From NCBI GenBank assembly GCA_017624905.1, contig JAGAMD010000015.1, positions 1-51,639 of the forward strand: a stretch of 51,639 nt of DNA. The letters are read 5' to 3'. The position numbers and the translations under genes are program-made. How positions within the stretch are numbered: the stretch's first letter is position 1; every line of letters begins with the position of its first letter. This DNA comes from Clostridia bacterium. GTDB lineage: Bacteria; Bacillota; Clostridia; Oscillospirales; CAG-272. This document shows, one piece after another, positions 1 through 10,600 of this stretch. The notes under the pieces were generated by a model, which was not told the origin of the DNA, did not search any database, and saw nothing but the letters and a program-made list of their open reading frames with translations.

Positions 1-997
1 TATCTCAAGCGTACAAACTGAGACAAGAGTAGATGGCAAAGCCGTTCTTACATGGTCAAAATCTAAAAATGATACAGCTCTTGCTAACGTATTTAACGGC
101 AAGGTTGAGGGCGATATGATTTTGTATTCAGCAGAATACGCGCCGGTAATCGACTTTAATTCAATGGGAGGCAAGGAAGTAAATTCAATAGTAAATCGTG
201 CAGGTAACACAATCTCTCTCCCAACACCAAAGCGTGAAAATTATACCTTTATGGGCTGGTTTGATACTGCAGGCAATAAGTTTGAAGCAACTGCAATGCC
301 TGAAAACAGCCTAACACTAAACGCAAAATGGCAAGCAAACATTATGCTCAACGAAAACGGTGGCACAGACGTACAAGACATCACAGCCCCAGTTGGCGAG
401 CCAATCGAGCTACCAACACCTGAAAGAGCAGGCTACATCTTCGCTGGCTGGTATGACGCAAGTGGCAACAAGTACGAAAACAAAGCAATGCCTGAAAATA
501 GCATTGTACTAACTGCGAAGTATTGGGCTATTAAAAATGAAAGCATTACCTTAATTGATGCTACTACTGTTTCTGATGCAACGAGAACTGCTCCTGAATT
601 TCCAAATAATACCGATTATGATGCATGCGAATTCGTTGAAGTTATTGATTTATCTAAAAACTTTAATAAAGATATTAAAAACATAAAAATAACTGCTCAC
701 TATAAGGCTAAACCTGAAATAAATACTACCAACAAATTAAGCTTGGATTTATCTTATTATGCACAACCAGTTGCAAGTGATGCTTATTTAATGTGGCACA
801 CACAAGAAATTTTTACTAACTATTCTGAAGAATATACCATTTTTACAAGAGAAACAAATTTGGAATTAACATCAAATGTAATATATGTATGTATATGGAA
901 TCAATATACACTCTCAAAAAGTTCGTCTAGATATGCAACAGATTTGACCGACTTCTGGGTAGAAATCGAATACCCAGACACATCAGTGCTATATTAA
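1..997 (+). CDS. InlB-type repeat lipoprotein, 5'-truncated (paralogue A)
   Basis: The frame is open from base 2, so the gene begins upstream of the window and the first in-frame ATG at 116 is internal. The visible part starts in the third repeat unit, with a VDGKAVLTWSK stretch shared with the paralogues. Two InlB/Listeria-Bacteroides (Flg_new-like) repeats follow, recognisable by NxGG near the start, GW in the middle (FMGWFD, FAGWYD) and a TMPEN-like end. A roughly 120-residue tail ends in EIEYPDTSVLY, as in paralogue D at 4311. In this family such repeats form small beta domains of surface or secreted proteins. A lipoprotein signal is presumed from the paralogues but is not in the window. 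The next gene follows after 12 nt, so they are probably co-transcribed. Ligand unknown. Confidence 0.85.
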   Translation, partial: ISSVQTETRVDGKAVLTWSKSKNDTALANVFNGKVEGDMILYSAEYAPVIDFNSMGGKEVNSIVNRAGNTISLPTPKRENYTFMGWFDTAGNKFEATAMPENSLTLNAKWQANIMLNENGGTDVQDITAPVGEPIELPTPERAGYIFAGWYDASGNKYENKAMPENSIVLTAKYWAIKNESITLIDATTVSDATRTAPEFPNNTDYDACEFVEVIDLSKNFNKDIKNIKITAHYKAKPEINTTNKLSLDLSYYAQPVASDAYLMWHTQEIFTNYSEEYTIFTRETNLELTSNVIYVCIWNQYTLSKSSSRYATDLTDFWVEIEYPDTSVLY

Positions 998-1009
998 TGG
1001 AGAAAGAAA

Positions 1010-2605
1010 ATGAAAAAGAAATTATTTATATTTTCCATAATAGCTGTGCTAATTGTATTTTTGGTAGTACTTACATCTTGTGGTGAGGACGATAACTCCA
1101 ATACCAACACAAGTACGCAAGATACACAGGAATACACAATCCAGTACACTGATGATACCGGAGTGCAAAAGCTCACAGTTAAAGGTGGAGAGCAATATGC
1201 GTTAAAAGTAATACCGGAGCGTAACGGCTATGAGTTTACTGGCTTATTCGACTCACCATCCGGAGGAACACAGTATATAAGCGCACAGGGAACATCCTTG
1301 TCTAAATTTAATGATAAAAAAGATATAGTATTATTCCCACAATTTAAAGCAAAGGAATACAAATTATATCTAGATTACCAAGGTGCTCCTGTTACACAAT
1401 CACGTGAAATAGAAGTAAGCTATGATTATGAGCTAAAATCATTACCACTTGATTTGAAAATTGAAAATATGGTTTTTGTAGGTTGGTTCACAGAGCCAAA
1501 TGGAGAAGGCAACCAAGTAGCTAACGCAAACGGCACAATCTCCAAAAATGCAAAAATAACCGAAAAGACATTTGATTTAACCGAGCCGGATGGCTATATT
1601 ACACTCTATGCGTATTTTAAAACTGTAGAGCATACAGTTACATTTTATATTGGCTCAAGCTCACTTCCGGAGGAAGTAAAGGTTGAACACGGCACATACA
1701 TACAAGAAATACAAATTGACGCTGAGGAAGAAGGCAAAAAGGTGTTATCTTGGTCAAAGACAAAGAATGACACCACAAAATCAAATATTTTCGAGGGTAA
1801 GATACTCGAGGATATGATTCTTTATTCCTGTGAATTTGCTCCATATATTGAGTTTGAAACAAATGGTGGAGAAGCGATAAATAATATTATTGCTCCGGCA
1901 GGACAAGATATTTATTTACCAACAGCGTATAGAAACAACTATAAATTTATGGGCTGGATCGACAAGGATTCAAATCCATATACAAATGAAACAATGCCTA
2001 GCGAAAACATAAAGCTAACTGCCGTATGGCAACCAATGCTCGTTTTCGATGAAACAGGCGGAGATGATGTTGTAGACATTGCCCTTAACGAGGGAGAAGA
2101 GCTTGAATTACCGGCTACACAAAAGGCAGGATATATCTTTGCTGGCTGGTACACACAAGACAATGTCAAGTTTATTGAAACTAAAATGCCATCTACCTCT
2201 GTTGTATTAAAGGCAGGCTGGTACAAGGAGCAAAGCAGGAGCTTTATCATCCAAGATCGTACTTGGACAAAAGATTTGAATCTTTCCGCAACTATTGATT
2301 TTAGTAGCTATTTTAACACAAGTGAAGAGCAAACAATTAAGGTATATTGTTATTTCAATATAGCAACAAAGAATCCTAATATAGTAAACAGCCTTACTCT
2401 TAATTTCTATGAGGTTGGCGTAGTTACCGAAAACATAGGCTCAGAAAAGATTAATGATTTAACAAAAGCACATCAAACCTACGAGTTTACAAAGGTGTTT
2501 ACTGTAAATGACGATGTTACAATATCACTAAGTAATTCAAACTGCACTATGTATGACTGCTATTATACAGTTTACTATGCAAATATGAACACACTATATT
2601 TCTAA
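1010..2605 (+). CDS. InlB-type repeat lipoprotein (paralogue B)
   Basis: A 531-aa secreted lipoprotein. A lysine-rich start and hydrophobic segment lead to a lipobox LTSC with Cys24, so it is predicted to be diacylated by Lgt and anchored on the outer face of the membrane. An Asn/Thr/Asp-rich linker follows. Five beta repeats lie at about 41-113, 117-204, 208-276, 279-342 and 343-406; the last two have the full NxGG...GW...MP pattern of the Listeria-Bacteroides/InlB B-repeat family. The tail (407-531) is all-beta-looking and ends in a YYTVYYA motif shared with paralogue C. A GGAG Shine-Dalgarno precedes the ATG. The gene is 12 nt after paralogue A and 17 nt before paralogue C. InlB B-repeats occur in adhesins, but the ligand here is unknown. 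Confidence 0.88.
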   Translation: MKKKLFIFSIIAVLIVFLVVLTSCGEDDNSNTNTSTQDTQEYTIQYTDDTGVQKLTVKGGEQYALKVIPERNGYEFTGLFDSPSGGTQYISAQGTSLSKFNDKKDIVLFPQFKAKEYKLYLDYQGAPVTQSREIEVSYDYELKSLPLDLKIENMVFVGWFTEPNGEGNQVANANGTISKNAKITEKTFDLTEPDGYITLYAYFKTVEHTVTFYIGSSSLPEEVKVEHGTYIQEIQIDAEEEGKKVLSWSKTKNDTTKSNIFEGKILEDMILYSCEFAPYIEFETNGGEAINNIIAPAGQDIYLPTAYRNNYKFMGWIDKDSNPYTNETMPSENIKLTAVWQPMLVFDETGGDDVVDIALNEGEELELPATQKAGYIFAGWYTQDNVKFIETKMPSTSVVLKAGWYKEQSRSFIIQDRTWTKDLNLSATIDFSSYFNTSEEQTIKVYCYFNIATKNPNIVNSLTLNFYEVGVVTENIGSEKINDLTKAHQTYEFTKVFTVNDDVTISLSNSNCTMYDCYYTVYYANMNTLYF

Positions 2606-2622
2606 TCACACAAGGAGAAAAA

Positions 2623-4299
2623 ATGAAAGCATTAAAATTAATACTAGTATTTGTATTGTTATTTTCTGCACTTTTTGTCCTTGGTGCATGTGGAGAAGAT
2701 AATAATAGTGACAATACACCAATTGACCCCGATAAAGTATTCAATATTCAATATATTAATAATGAAGGACTTCAAACAATAAAGGTTAAGCATAACACAG
2801 CCTTTTCAATCGACAATCTACCATCAAAGCAGGGCTATGATTTCTTAGGCTATTTCGATAGCGAGGAGGGTGGCACACAATACGTTGATGCGTTAGGAGG
2901 CTCTCTTTCAAGCTTTACTGACTACAAGGATATGGTGCTTTATCCACGCTTTAAGGCGGAGGAATATATAGTCAGCCTTGATTATCAAGGTGCTAGTGGT
3001 AGCATAAATGAAATTAAAGTAAGTTATGATTCTATCATTTCATCCTTACCAATGGATGCAACAATGACAAATAAGACCTTTGTAGGATGGTTTACTGAGC
3101 CAAATGGCAAAGGCACACAAATAGCTGATAAATATGGTGTTATTACAAAAAATGCCAAGGTTACAGCTAATAAATTTGACCTAACCGATGAGGACGGATA
3201 TATTTATCTCTTTGCTTATTTTAAAGCCCAAGAGCATACTGTTTCCTTATATATCGGCAACAATCCTATACCTGAGGAAATAAAGGTTGAGCACGGTACA
3301 CATATAAGCGAAATACAAACAAAATCAAGAGTAAATGGTAAAGCAGTGCTTACCTGGTCAAAGCAAAGGAATGATACTACACAATCTAGCATTTTTAATG
3401 GCAAAATTGAAAATGATATGATTCTTTATTCCTGTGAGCTAGCTCCTATCATAGAGCTTGACTCAAACGGCGGTAGTGAGGTATCAGCTATAATTGCAAA
3501 AGCAGGTGATACTATCTCGCTCCCAACACCAAAGCGTGATAGCTATAAGTTTATCGGCTGGGTTGATTCAACAAACAAGGTATTTGATAGCACAACAATG
3601 CCACAGGAAAACCTCAAGCTAAAAGCAAAGTGGCAGGCTATGATTATCTTTGATGAAAACGGTGGAGAAGAGATAGAAGATATCTCCGAGGCAAGAGATA
3701 CAATAATCACCTTGCCAATCCCACAAAAAGAAGGCTATATCTTTGCAGGCTGGTATGATGTAAACAAAGCAAAATATGAAACCTCAAAAATGCCAAGTGA
3801 AAGCATTAATCTAAAAGCAGGCTGGTATAAAGAGGTTAGTAAGACTGTTAATGTTAGTTATAAGTATCGTCGGGAATGGTACGATGATGGTCGCATAGAT
3901 TGGAGTTATCCTAGTTTGGGATATTGGTATGAGGATTATCCTAAATCATTTTGTTGCGGACATTTAAAAATATTTTTTAACGATACCTTCGCAGACAATA
4001 AATATAGAACCGTTAGAATAGATTGGAACTTTGTTATACATACAGCGGACCCAAATGCTTCTAATAGTGTTTATGTTGATTTTTATAGTGAGAAAAAGGA
4101 AAGCACATTATATCTTTTAGACACTGAAGTATTTAGTGATCTAACAAAGGATACTAAAACATATAAATACACAACAGATTTTTATATTTGTGATGATTTT
4201 TATGTTAGCTTTTATGATCCAACTGATTCTGATAAAGTCTATGTAACACAAGTATACTACACTATGTACTACGCTGATGAAACAACCTTGTATTTATAA
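2623..4299 (+). CDS. InlB-type repeat lipoprotein (paralogue C)
   Basis: A 558-aa lipoprotein with lipobox LGAC (Cys23) after a signal peptide whose sequence differs from the MKKKLFIF type used by B, D and E. The repeat region follows the same five-unit plan as B, with GW-containing units such as FVGWFTEPNGKG, FIGWVD and FAGWYD. The C-terminal tail of about 150 residues is longer than in B and rich in Tyr, Trp and Asp at its start. It contains a CC pair (FCCGHLK) and ends in YYTMYYADETTLYL, so it belongs to the B-type tail class. An AAGGAG site lies just before the ATG. The stop codon overlaps by one base a possible upstream ATG of the next gene. Probably part of one operon with its neighbours. 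Confidence 0.88.
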   Translation: MKALKLILVFVLLFSALFVLGACGEDNNSDNTPIDPDKVFNIQYINNEGLQTIKVKHNTAFSIDNLPSKQGYDFLGYFDSEEGGTQYVDALGGSLSSFTDYKDMVLYPRFKAEEYIVSLDYQGASGSINEIKVSYDSIISSLPMDATMTNKTFVGWFTEPNGKGTQIADKYGVITKNAKVTANKFDLTDEDGYIYLFAYFKAQEHTVSLYIGNNPIPEEIKVEHGTHISEIQTKSRVNGKAVLTWSKQRNDTTQSSIFNGKIENDMILYSCELAPIIELDSNGGSEVSAIIAKAGDTISLPTPKRDSYKFIGWVDSTNKVFDSTTMPQENLKLKAKWQAMIIFDENGGEEIEDISEARDTIITLPIPQKEGYIFAGWYDVNKAKYETSKMPSESINLKAGWYKEVSKTVNVSYKYRREWYDDGRIDWSYPSLGYWYEDYPKSFCCGHLKIFFNDTFADNKYRTVRIDWNFVIHTADPNASNSVYVDFYSEKKESTLYLLDTEVFSDLTKDTKTYKYTTDFYICDDFYVSFYDPTDSDKVYVTQVYYTMYYADETTLYL

Positions 4300-4310
4300 T
4301 GGTGATAATT

Positions 4311-5930
4311 ATGAAAAAGAAGTTATTTATATTTTCCATAATAGCTGTGCTAATTGTATTTATGGTAGTACTTGCGTCCTGTGGTGATAAGAAAAATAAC
4401 AATACAGATACAGCAAACAAATATTCAATCCAATATGCAGATGATACAGGGACACATGTTATTGATGTTGGAGTAGGCGAAGTATATTCAATTGAGAGCA
4501 TACCTCAAAAGACAGGCTATATATTTAAAGGTCTTTTTGACCAAGAGGAGGGCGGAACACAATATGTTTCCAAAACAGGAACCTCAATTGCACCCTTCAA
4601 AGACAACGGAAGCATTACGTTATATCCACAATTTGAGCCAAAGGAATACAAGATAATACTTGATTATCAAGGTGCACCTGTAACAGGCATAAGAGAACTA
4701 ATGGTAAGCTATGATACAGAAATACCAAGCCTACCTATTGACTTAGCTATTCAAAACAAAAACTTTACAGGCTGGTACACAGAAAAGGATATGGGAGGCA
4801 CACAAATCGCCGACGAGTATGGAATCTTGCCTGACAAAAAGCTTTTAAAGGATGATATATTTGATATTACCAATAAAAACGGATATATCTATCTATATGC
4901 AGGTTTTGAGTATGAAAAATACAATGTTACTCTTTACATAGGAGACAATCCAACACCTGAAAAGGTTGTTGTAGAATGGGGAACAGATATTTCAACTATA
5001 CAAACAAATACAAAAGTAGATGGCAAAGCTGTTCTTTCCTGGTCCAAATACAAGGGAAGCTCCTCAACATCAAATATTTTTGTCGGTCCAATTGAAAGCG
5101 ATTTAGTGCTTTATTCCGCAGAGCTTGCACCAATCATTCAATTTGATGAAAACGGTGGAAATGAGGTTGGCGATATAGTAGCAAAATCCGGTGCTCCTAT
5201 CTCCTTGCCATCAGTAAGCAAGAAAAATTATACCTTCCTTGGTTGGTATGATGCGAACGGAAACAAATTCGAAGCAACAGCTATGCCTGAAAACAGCATA
5301 TCCTTAGTTGCTAAATATCAAGCAAACCTTGTGCTAAATGAAAATGGTGGTACAGAGGTTGATGATATTACAGCTCCGGCAGGTGAGACAATCGAGCTAC
5401 CAACACTTGAAAGAGAAGGCTATATATTTGCTGGTTGGTATATTGGAGACCAAGAATATACCGACACCAAAATGCCAGCAGAAAGCATTGAGCTAGTAGC
5501 AAAGTATTATGAAATTAAAAAAGATCGATTTGTTGTCATTTCTGAAACGACATATCTATATCGACAAGATCACGCACCTCAAATATTAGGTGAACATATC
5601 GATTTAAGCTATCTATATGAAAAAGGCGTTAAAAATGTAAAAATAACTGAACACCATGAATCATATACCGAAAATTTAGGTGGTGAAAGAGGGAAAATAT
5701 ATATTTCATTCTATTCAGAGCCTGTGGCATCTGATGCTACTAAGGTTTGGGAATGCGTAGATGTTCATCAAAAGGTAGGAGAATACGAGTCGTACACCAA
5801 TTCTACTACCATAGAATTAACAAGCGAAATATTACATTTAGCATTTTGGTCTGCTTTTGACAGCTCACGGGTACACTGGAAAAACTTCTGGGTAGAAATC
5901 GAATACCCAGACACTTCCGTTCTTTATTAA
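4311..5930 (+). CDS. InlB-type repeat lipoprotein (paralogue D)
   Basis: I place the start at the ATG at 4311, not an upstream in-frame ATG at 4299. It then begins MKKKLFIFSIIAV like B and E, and a GGTG ribosome site sits about 7 nt upstream. The product is 539 aa with lipobox LASC (Cys24). Five InlB-type repeats follow; the last two contain FLGWYD and FAGWYIGD. The tail of about 130 residues closely matches that of truncated paralogue A, including SxPVASDA and the final EIEYPDTSVLY. This shared end shows two tail classes alternating along the array. The surface location is inferred from the lipobox. No catalytic motif is visible. Confidence 0.88.
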   Translation: MKKKLFIFSIIAVLIVFMVVLASCGDKKNNNTDTANKYSIQYADDTGTHVIDVGVGEVYSIESIPQKTGYIFKGLFDQEEGGTQYVSKTGTSIAPFKDNGSITLYPQFEPKEYKIILDYQGAPVTGIRELMVSYDTEIPSLPIDLAIQNKNFTGWYTEKDMGGTQIADEYGILPDKKLLKDDIFDITNKNGYIYLYAGFEYEKYNVTLYIGDNPTPEKVVVEWGTDISTIQTNTKVDGKAVLSWSKYKGSSSTSNIFVGPIESDLVLYSAELAPIIQFDENGGNEVGDIVAKSGAPISLPSVSKKNYTFLGWYDANGNKFEATAMPENSISLVAKYQANLVLNENGGTEVDDITAPAGETIELPTLEREGYIFAGWYIGDQEYTDTKMPAESIELVAKYYEIKKDRFVVISETTYLYRQDHAPQILGEHIDLSYLYEKGVKNVKITEHHESYTENLGGERGKIYISFYSEPVASDATKVWECVDVHQKVGEYESYTNSTTIELTSEILHLAFWSAFDSSRVHWKNFWVEIEYPDTSVLY

Positions 5931-5948
5931 TATTGATGGAGAGATAAC

Positions 5949-7610
5949 ATGAAAAAGAAACTATTTATATTTTCCATAATTGCAGTGCTAATTGTATTTA
6001 TGGTAGTACTTGCATCCTGTGGTGATAACGGTGGTGGAAATACCAATACAAACACCTCTTCAGACGTGCAAGAATACACCATTCAATATACAGATAATAC
6101 TGGCAATCATACAATCACTGTAAAAAACGGTGATGTATATTCGCTAGAAAGCATCCCAAGTAAGACAGGCTATACCTTTAAGGGCTTGTTCGACCTTGAA
6201 GAGGGAGGAACACAGTATGTTTCCGCAACTGGCAACTCAGTTTCTCCATTTACGGACAATAAAAATGTTACATTATATCCTCAATTTGATGCTAAAGAAT
6301 ATACGATAATCCTCGACTATCAAGGTGCTGAAGCAACTGGTACAAGAGAAATAGTAGTAACCTATGATTCATTTATCGGTGCATTACCAACTAATTTGTA
6401 TGTACAAAACAAGAATTTCACAGGTTGGTACACCGATAAGGATATGAGTGGAACACAAATCGCCGACTCAAATGGTGTATTACCAGATAAAAAGCTAGTA
6501 AATGAGGAAAACTTTGACTTATCAAACAAAAACGGCTACATATATCTATATGCTGGTTTTGAGTATGAAAAATACACTTTGACCTTGTATATAGGTAATA
6601 GCTCCGTGCCTGAAGAGATAACAGTAGAGTGGGGCACATACATCTCAAGTGTACAAACAGAAACACGTGTAGATGGCAAAGCCGTTCTTACATGGTCAAA
6701 AAACAGAAACGACACTTATTTAACAAATGTTTTCGATGGTAAAATCGAAAGCGATATGATTCTTTATTCCTGTGAATATGCACCTGTAATTGATTTTGAT
6801 TCAACAGGTGGAAATAAGGTTAACTCGATAGTTGCCAAAGCAGGAGATACAATTACTATTCCAACTCCAGAGCGTGAAAATTACAACTTTGTTGGTTGGT
6901 TTGATACAAACGGCACACAGTTTACATCTACTACAATGCCAGAAAACAGCTTGAAGCTTAACGCAAAGTGGCAACCAATTATTCTTTTAAACGAGAATGG
7001 TGGCACAGACGTTAATGATATATCAGCAATAGTCGGAGAGGTAATTGAGCTACCAACACCAAAGAGAGATGGATATGTTTTTGCAGGTTGGTATAAGGAT
7101 GGGGAAAGAATTGAAATATCAACCATGCCGGAAAATAGCATTACTTTAAGTGCAGGATGGTATGCGGAGAAAATAATTTCTAAAACTGTTTATAATGGTG
7201 GAGCTTCATCCTATAAGTATAGTGGATTATCTTCACCAAGCATAAATAGCCCCTTGTGCTTTACATTAGACTACAGAGATTTAATTGGTGATGATGTTGA
7301 TTTAGATAAATTAACCTTTGAATTTACTGTAGAAATGAGTGCTGGAATTAATATTGATGAAATTCTTGTAGATTGCTATAACAATAAAACATTTTCAGAA
7401 GATACAAAGCTGTTTAGCGAATCGTTTACAGAATTGTCCACAAATTATTACGCATATACATTTGAGCAAGAGTTAGATAAAAGCGATATCGTTTATATCT
7501 GCTTTTACACTCCAAGCGGTAGCAACACAAACAATAGTGATAATGTTATGCGAATTTGTAAACTAACATATAACATTTATTCTATTGATGGCAATGTAGT
7601 TTTTGATTAA
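5949..7610 (+). CDS. InlB-type repeat lipoprotein (paralogue E)
   Basis: A 553-aa lipoprotein with the same signal peptide as D and lipobox LASC (Cys24), then a Gly/Asn/Thr-rich linker. The five-repeat core is the closest match to truncated paralogue A. Its third unit shares an almost identical YISSVQTETRVDGKAVLTW stretch with A, and the DNA there is also near-identical. The last repeats show FVGWFD and FAGWYKDG. The C-terminal tail of about 150 residues belongs to a third class, unlike A/D or B/C, and ends in NIYSIDGNVVFD. A GGAG site precedes the ATG and the gene starts 18 nt after D. It is the last member of the tandem family; the next gene, 42 nt on, is a different repeat lipoprotein. Confidence 0.88.
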   Translation: MKKKLFIFSIIAVLIVFMVVLASCGDNGGGNTNTNTSSDVQEYTIQYTDNTGNHTITVKNGDVYSLESIPSKTGYTFKGLFDLEEGGTQYVSATGNSVSPFTDNKNVTLYPQFDAKEYTIILDYQGAEATGTREIVVTYDSFIGALPTNLYVQNKNFTGWYTDKDMSGTQIADSNGVLPDKKLVNEENFDLSNKNGYIYLYAGFEYEKYTLTLYIGNSSVPEEITVEWGTYISSVQTETRVDGKAVLTWSKNRNDTYLTNVFDGKIESDMILYSCEYAPVIDFDSTGGNKVNSIVAKAGDTITIPTPERENYNFVGWFDTNGTQFTSTTMPENSLKLNAKWQPIILLNENGGTDVNDISAIVGEVIELPTPKRDGYVFAGWYKDGERIEISTMPENSITLSAGWYAEKIISKTVYNGGASSYKYSGLSSPSINSPLCFTLDYRDLIGDDVDLDKLTFEFTVEMSAGINIDEILVDCYNNKTFSEDTKLFSESFTELSTNYYAYTFEQELDKSDIVYICFYTPSGSNTNNSDNVMRICKLTYNIYSIDGNVVFD

Positions 7611-7652
7611 TTTAGCTCAACAAAAAAATTTATATATTTTGGAGGAAAAACA

Positions 7653-10600
7653 ATGAAAAAGAAAGTACTTTTAGTCATTCTTACAGTAGTATTATTGGCT
7701 GTTAGTGTTATCGTTTCTGTCAGCTGTGGCAAGGACGAGGTTGAGGCACTATACAAGCCAACTAATGTAACATATGACGGTGCAAGACTTACTTGGCAAA
7801 AGGTTGACCTTGCTGAGTATTACACTGTATCAATTAACGGTGGCGAGGAAAAGCGTGCAAACGCACCTTACTACAATTTTGATGCAAAGGGAGAAGAGTT
7901 TGATGTAACAGTTAATGCTGTTATTGATGGCAAATCTCATGGTGAAACACATCACTTCACACCACTCGAATCCATTGAGCAAATTTATATAGCTGATGAT
8001 GGTACACTCACTTGGGAAGCAATGACAACAAGTGTTTCTTACAGAATTAGCGTTAACGGTAAAGTGCTTGATACAGATTTAGATGTAGCAGAGTACAAGC
8101 CGGAGCCTGGTAACAACAGAATTAAAATTCGTCCTGTAGTTTCAGGTGATAATAGCTACTATTCATATTGGAGCGATGAGGTTCAAATTTACATAAACTC
8201 AGCTCCAAGCAACATTAACTACGATGGTGAAAACCTAACATGGCTTGGTAATGCTTCAAGCTATGAAATCAACGCAAATGGCGAGAAAATAACTGTTCAA
8301 GGCAACAAGTATGCACTCGTATCAGGCAATCATGATTTCACAGTAGAAATCAAGGCTATTGGCGACCATACTGCTACATTTGATTCAGAAGTAGCAAGTG
8401 AAACCTTCTACTATCTAAAGCCAGCAGCAGATTTTGCAGTTGAGAATGGTATTCTACTATGGACACCTGTTGAAAATGCTGACGGATACACAGTTAGAAT
8501 TAATGGTGCTATCCAACCAACAAAGGTAACAGAAGCAAAATATGAAAGCCTAAAGGCAGGCTCTAGCCTTGAGGTTGAGGTTATCCCTTATAAGAATGAG
8601 GGCAAATTCTTCTCTGTATGGTCAGAGAAGCAAACAATTTATCTACTTGAAGCTCCTACAACAATTTGGAACGCAGACCTTGAGCTAGACGGCGAGGCGA
8701 ATAACAACCTTGTTTGGGACCTAGTTGACGGAGCAGTAGGCTACGTTGTTGAAATCGAAAAGGACGGAACAGTTCTAATTAACGAATCACTTCCTAGCAC
8801 ACAAATGGCATTTGCTTATGCATATCTTGATGCTGGTAAGTATAGCGTAAGAGTAAAGGCAGTAGCAGAGGTTGGCTCTGATTACTATGACTCTAAATTC
8901 TCACAAGACATTGATGTTATCAGACTAGAAGCACCAAAGGCAGACGGAAACAGCTACATCACAAGTGATGCAAGCGACCTAGCAAAGGGCTTCACAGTTA
9001 AATATCAAGGCGTTACTGGTGCAACAGGCTATCAGCTTTACAAGGATGGCGCACTACTTGAAGGTAAGTTCTCAACTGTTCTTTCAATTAGCGACAATGA
9101 CGTTTCAGATGATTCAGTAACAGCAGAGCAAAACTACACATACGTATTAAGAGCTATGGGTGGAGTAAAGACAGTTAATGGTAAAACAACAGTTGCACTT
9201 TCCTCACTCACAAGTGAATCACTATCATTTAATATTACAGTTCTCCCAATGCCAACTAACCTTGCTATGTCAGGATTTACAGCTAGCTGGGGAGCAGTAA
9301 ATGGTAACAATGGTTATTCAATTAAATATGGCGGTAACGCATACGGAGCTACACAAACCTCTTATGACCTTTCAACACTAAACGCCGGTACATTTGATGT
9401 TAGCGTATGTACAAAGGGTAACGGAGGTGCTACACTTGCTTCTAACTACACAGCTCCATTGGTAGTTGAAAGATTAAGATGCCCAACAAACATTAAGATT
9501 TCATATGGTACAGGCGATGGTCAGCTTCTATTTGATGCAGTTGCAAACGCAACAAGCTATGCAGTTTATCTAGACCTAAGCACACAAGCTCTTCCGGAAA
9601 ATGCATTTGATAATATGTATCAATACATCAGAGAAGACGGTACAGTTCTTAGCATGGTAGCAGTTGCTAACAAGTACAATGATCTTGGCACAATCTACTA
9701 TATGACATCACAAGCATCACCAACACAACAATTTATCAGACTTGCAGCTCCGCAGTTCCCAGAGGGCGCATTTGCAAACAGTGTAGAGCTTCAATGGAAT
9801 GCATCTGATAACATTAACACAGCAGAATACACACCAACCTATGAGGTATGGCTCGACAACATCGCTCAAACAGGCGGTGAGCAAAATGGTACAAGATTCA
9901 ATATCGAATACCTAGCCGGTGGTTCAACATATACCTTTAAGGTAAAGGCTAAGGGTAACGATACAAAGTACCTTGATAGTGAATTTTCTGTTGATATCGA
10001 CATTTATAAGCTAGCAACTCCACAACTAAAGATTGAAAACAACCAATATACATGGAACAACGTTACAAATGCAAGCTCTTATGTTCTTATGATTGATGGC
10101 AAGAGAGTAGATAATGAAGCACACGTTTCTGGCTCAAAGAACTACTACACACCAAACTATACCACAATCGGTAAGCATAAGGTAGAGCTATATGCAGTAG
10201 GTGATGGTGGCTACAATACAATCAACAGTGCGACATACACATATGAGCAGGTTGTACAACAGCTTCTAGCTCCGGAAATTTCCTATTCTTATTCAAATGA
10301 ATCCTTCGTAAATGGTGGCTCAATTATTGTTACAATTACAAAGGAAACAGAGAATAACAACGGATATATTTATGAAATCGCTGGCGAATCTATCTCATCA
10401 AATGAGCTTTCAGCTTCAAAGCAAATTGAAAGCACAGGTGCTTACTATGTAAGAACAAAGGCTCTTGGTGGTAAGATTGACGCAAACGAGATTTACTACA
10501 TTGATTCTCAATTTGCAGGTGGTGGCACAGGCTACCAAATCACTCTTCTTGCTCCTCCAACAGTAGCTTCCTTCTCAATCAACTCTGATGGAGCTATTAA

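Noticed and set aside
1..7610. Repeated short DNA stretches that could suggest a CRISPR array
   Set aside because: The repeats are coding, fall in frame in paralogous proteins, and are spaced by hundreds of bases. No regular repeat-spacer pattern or cas gene is present.
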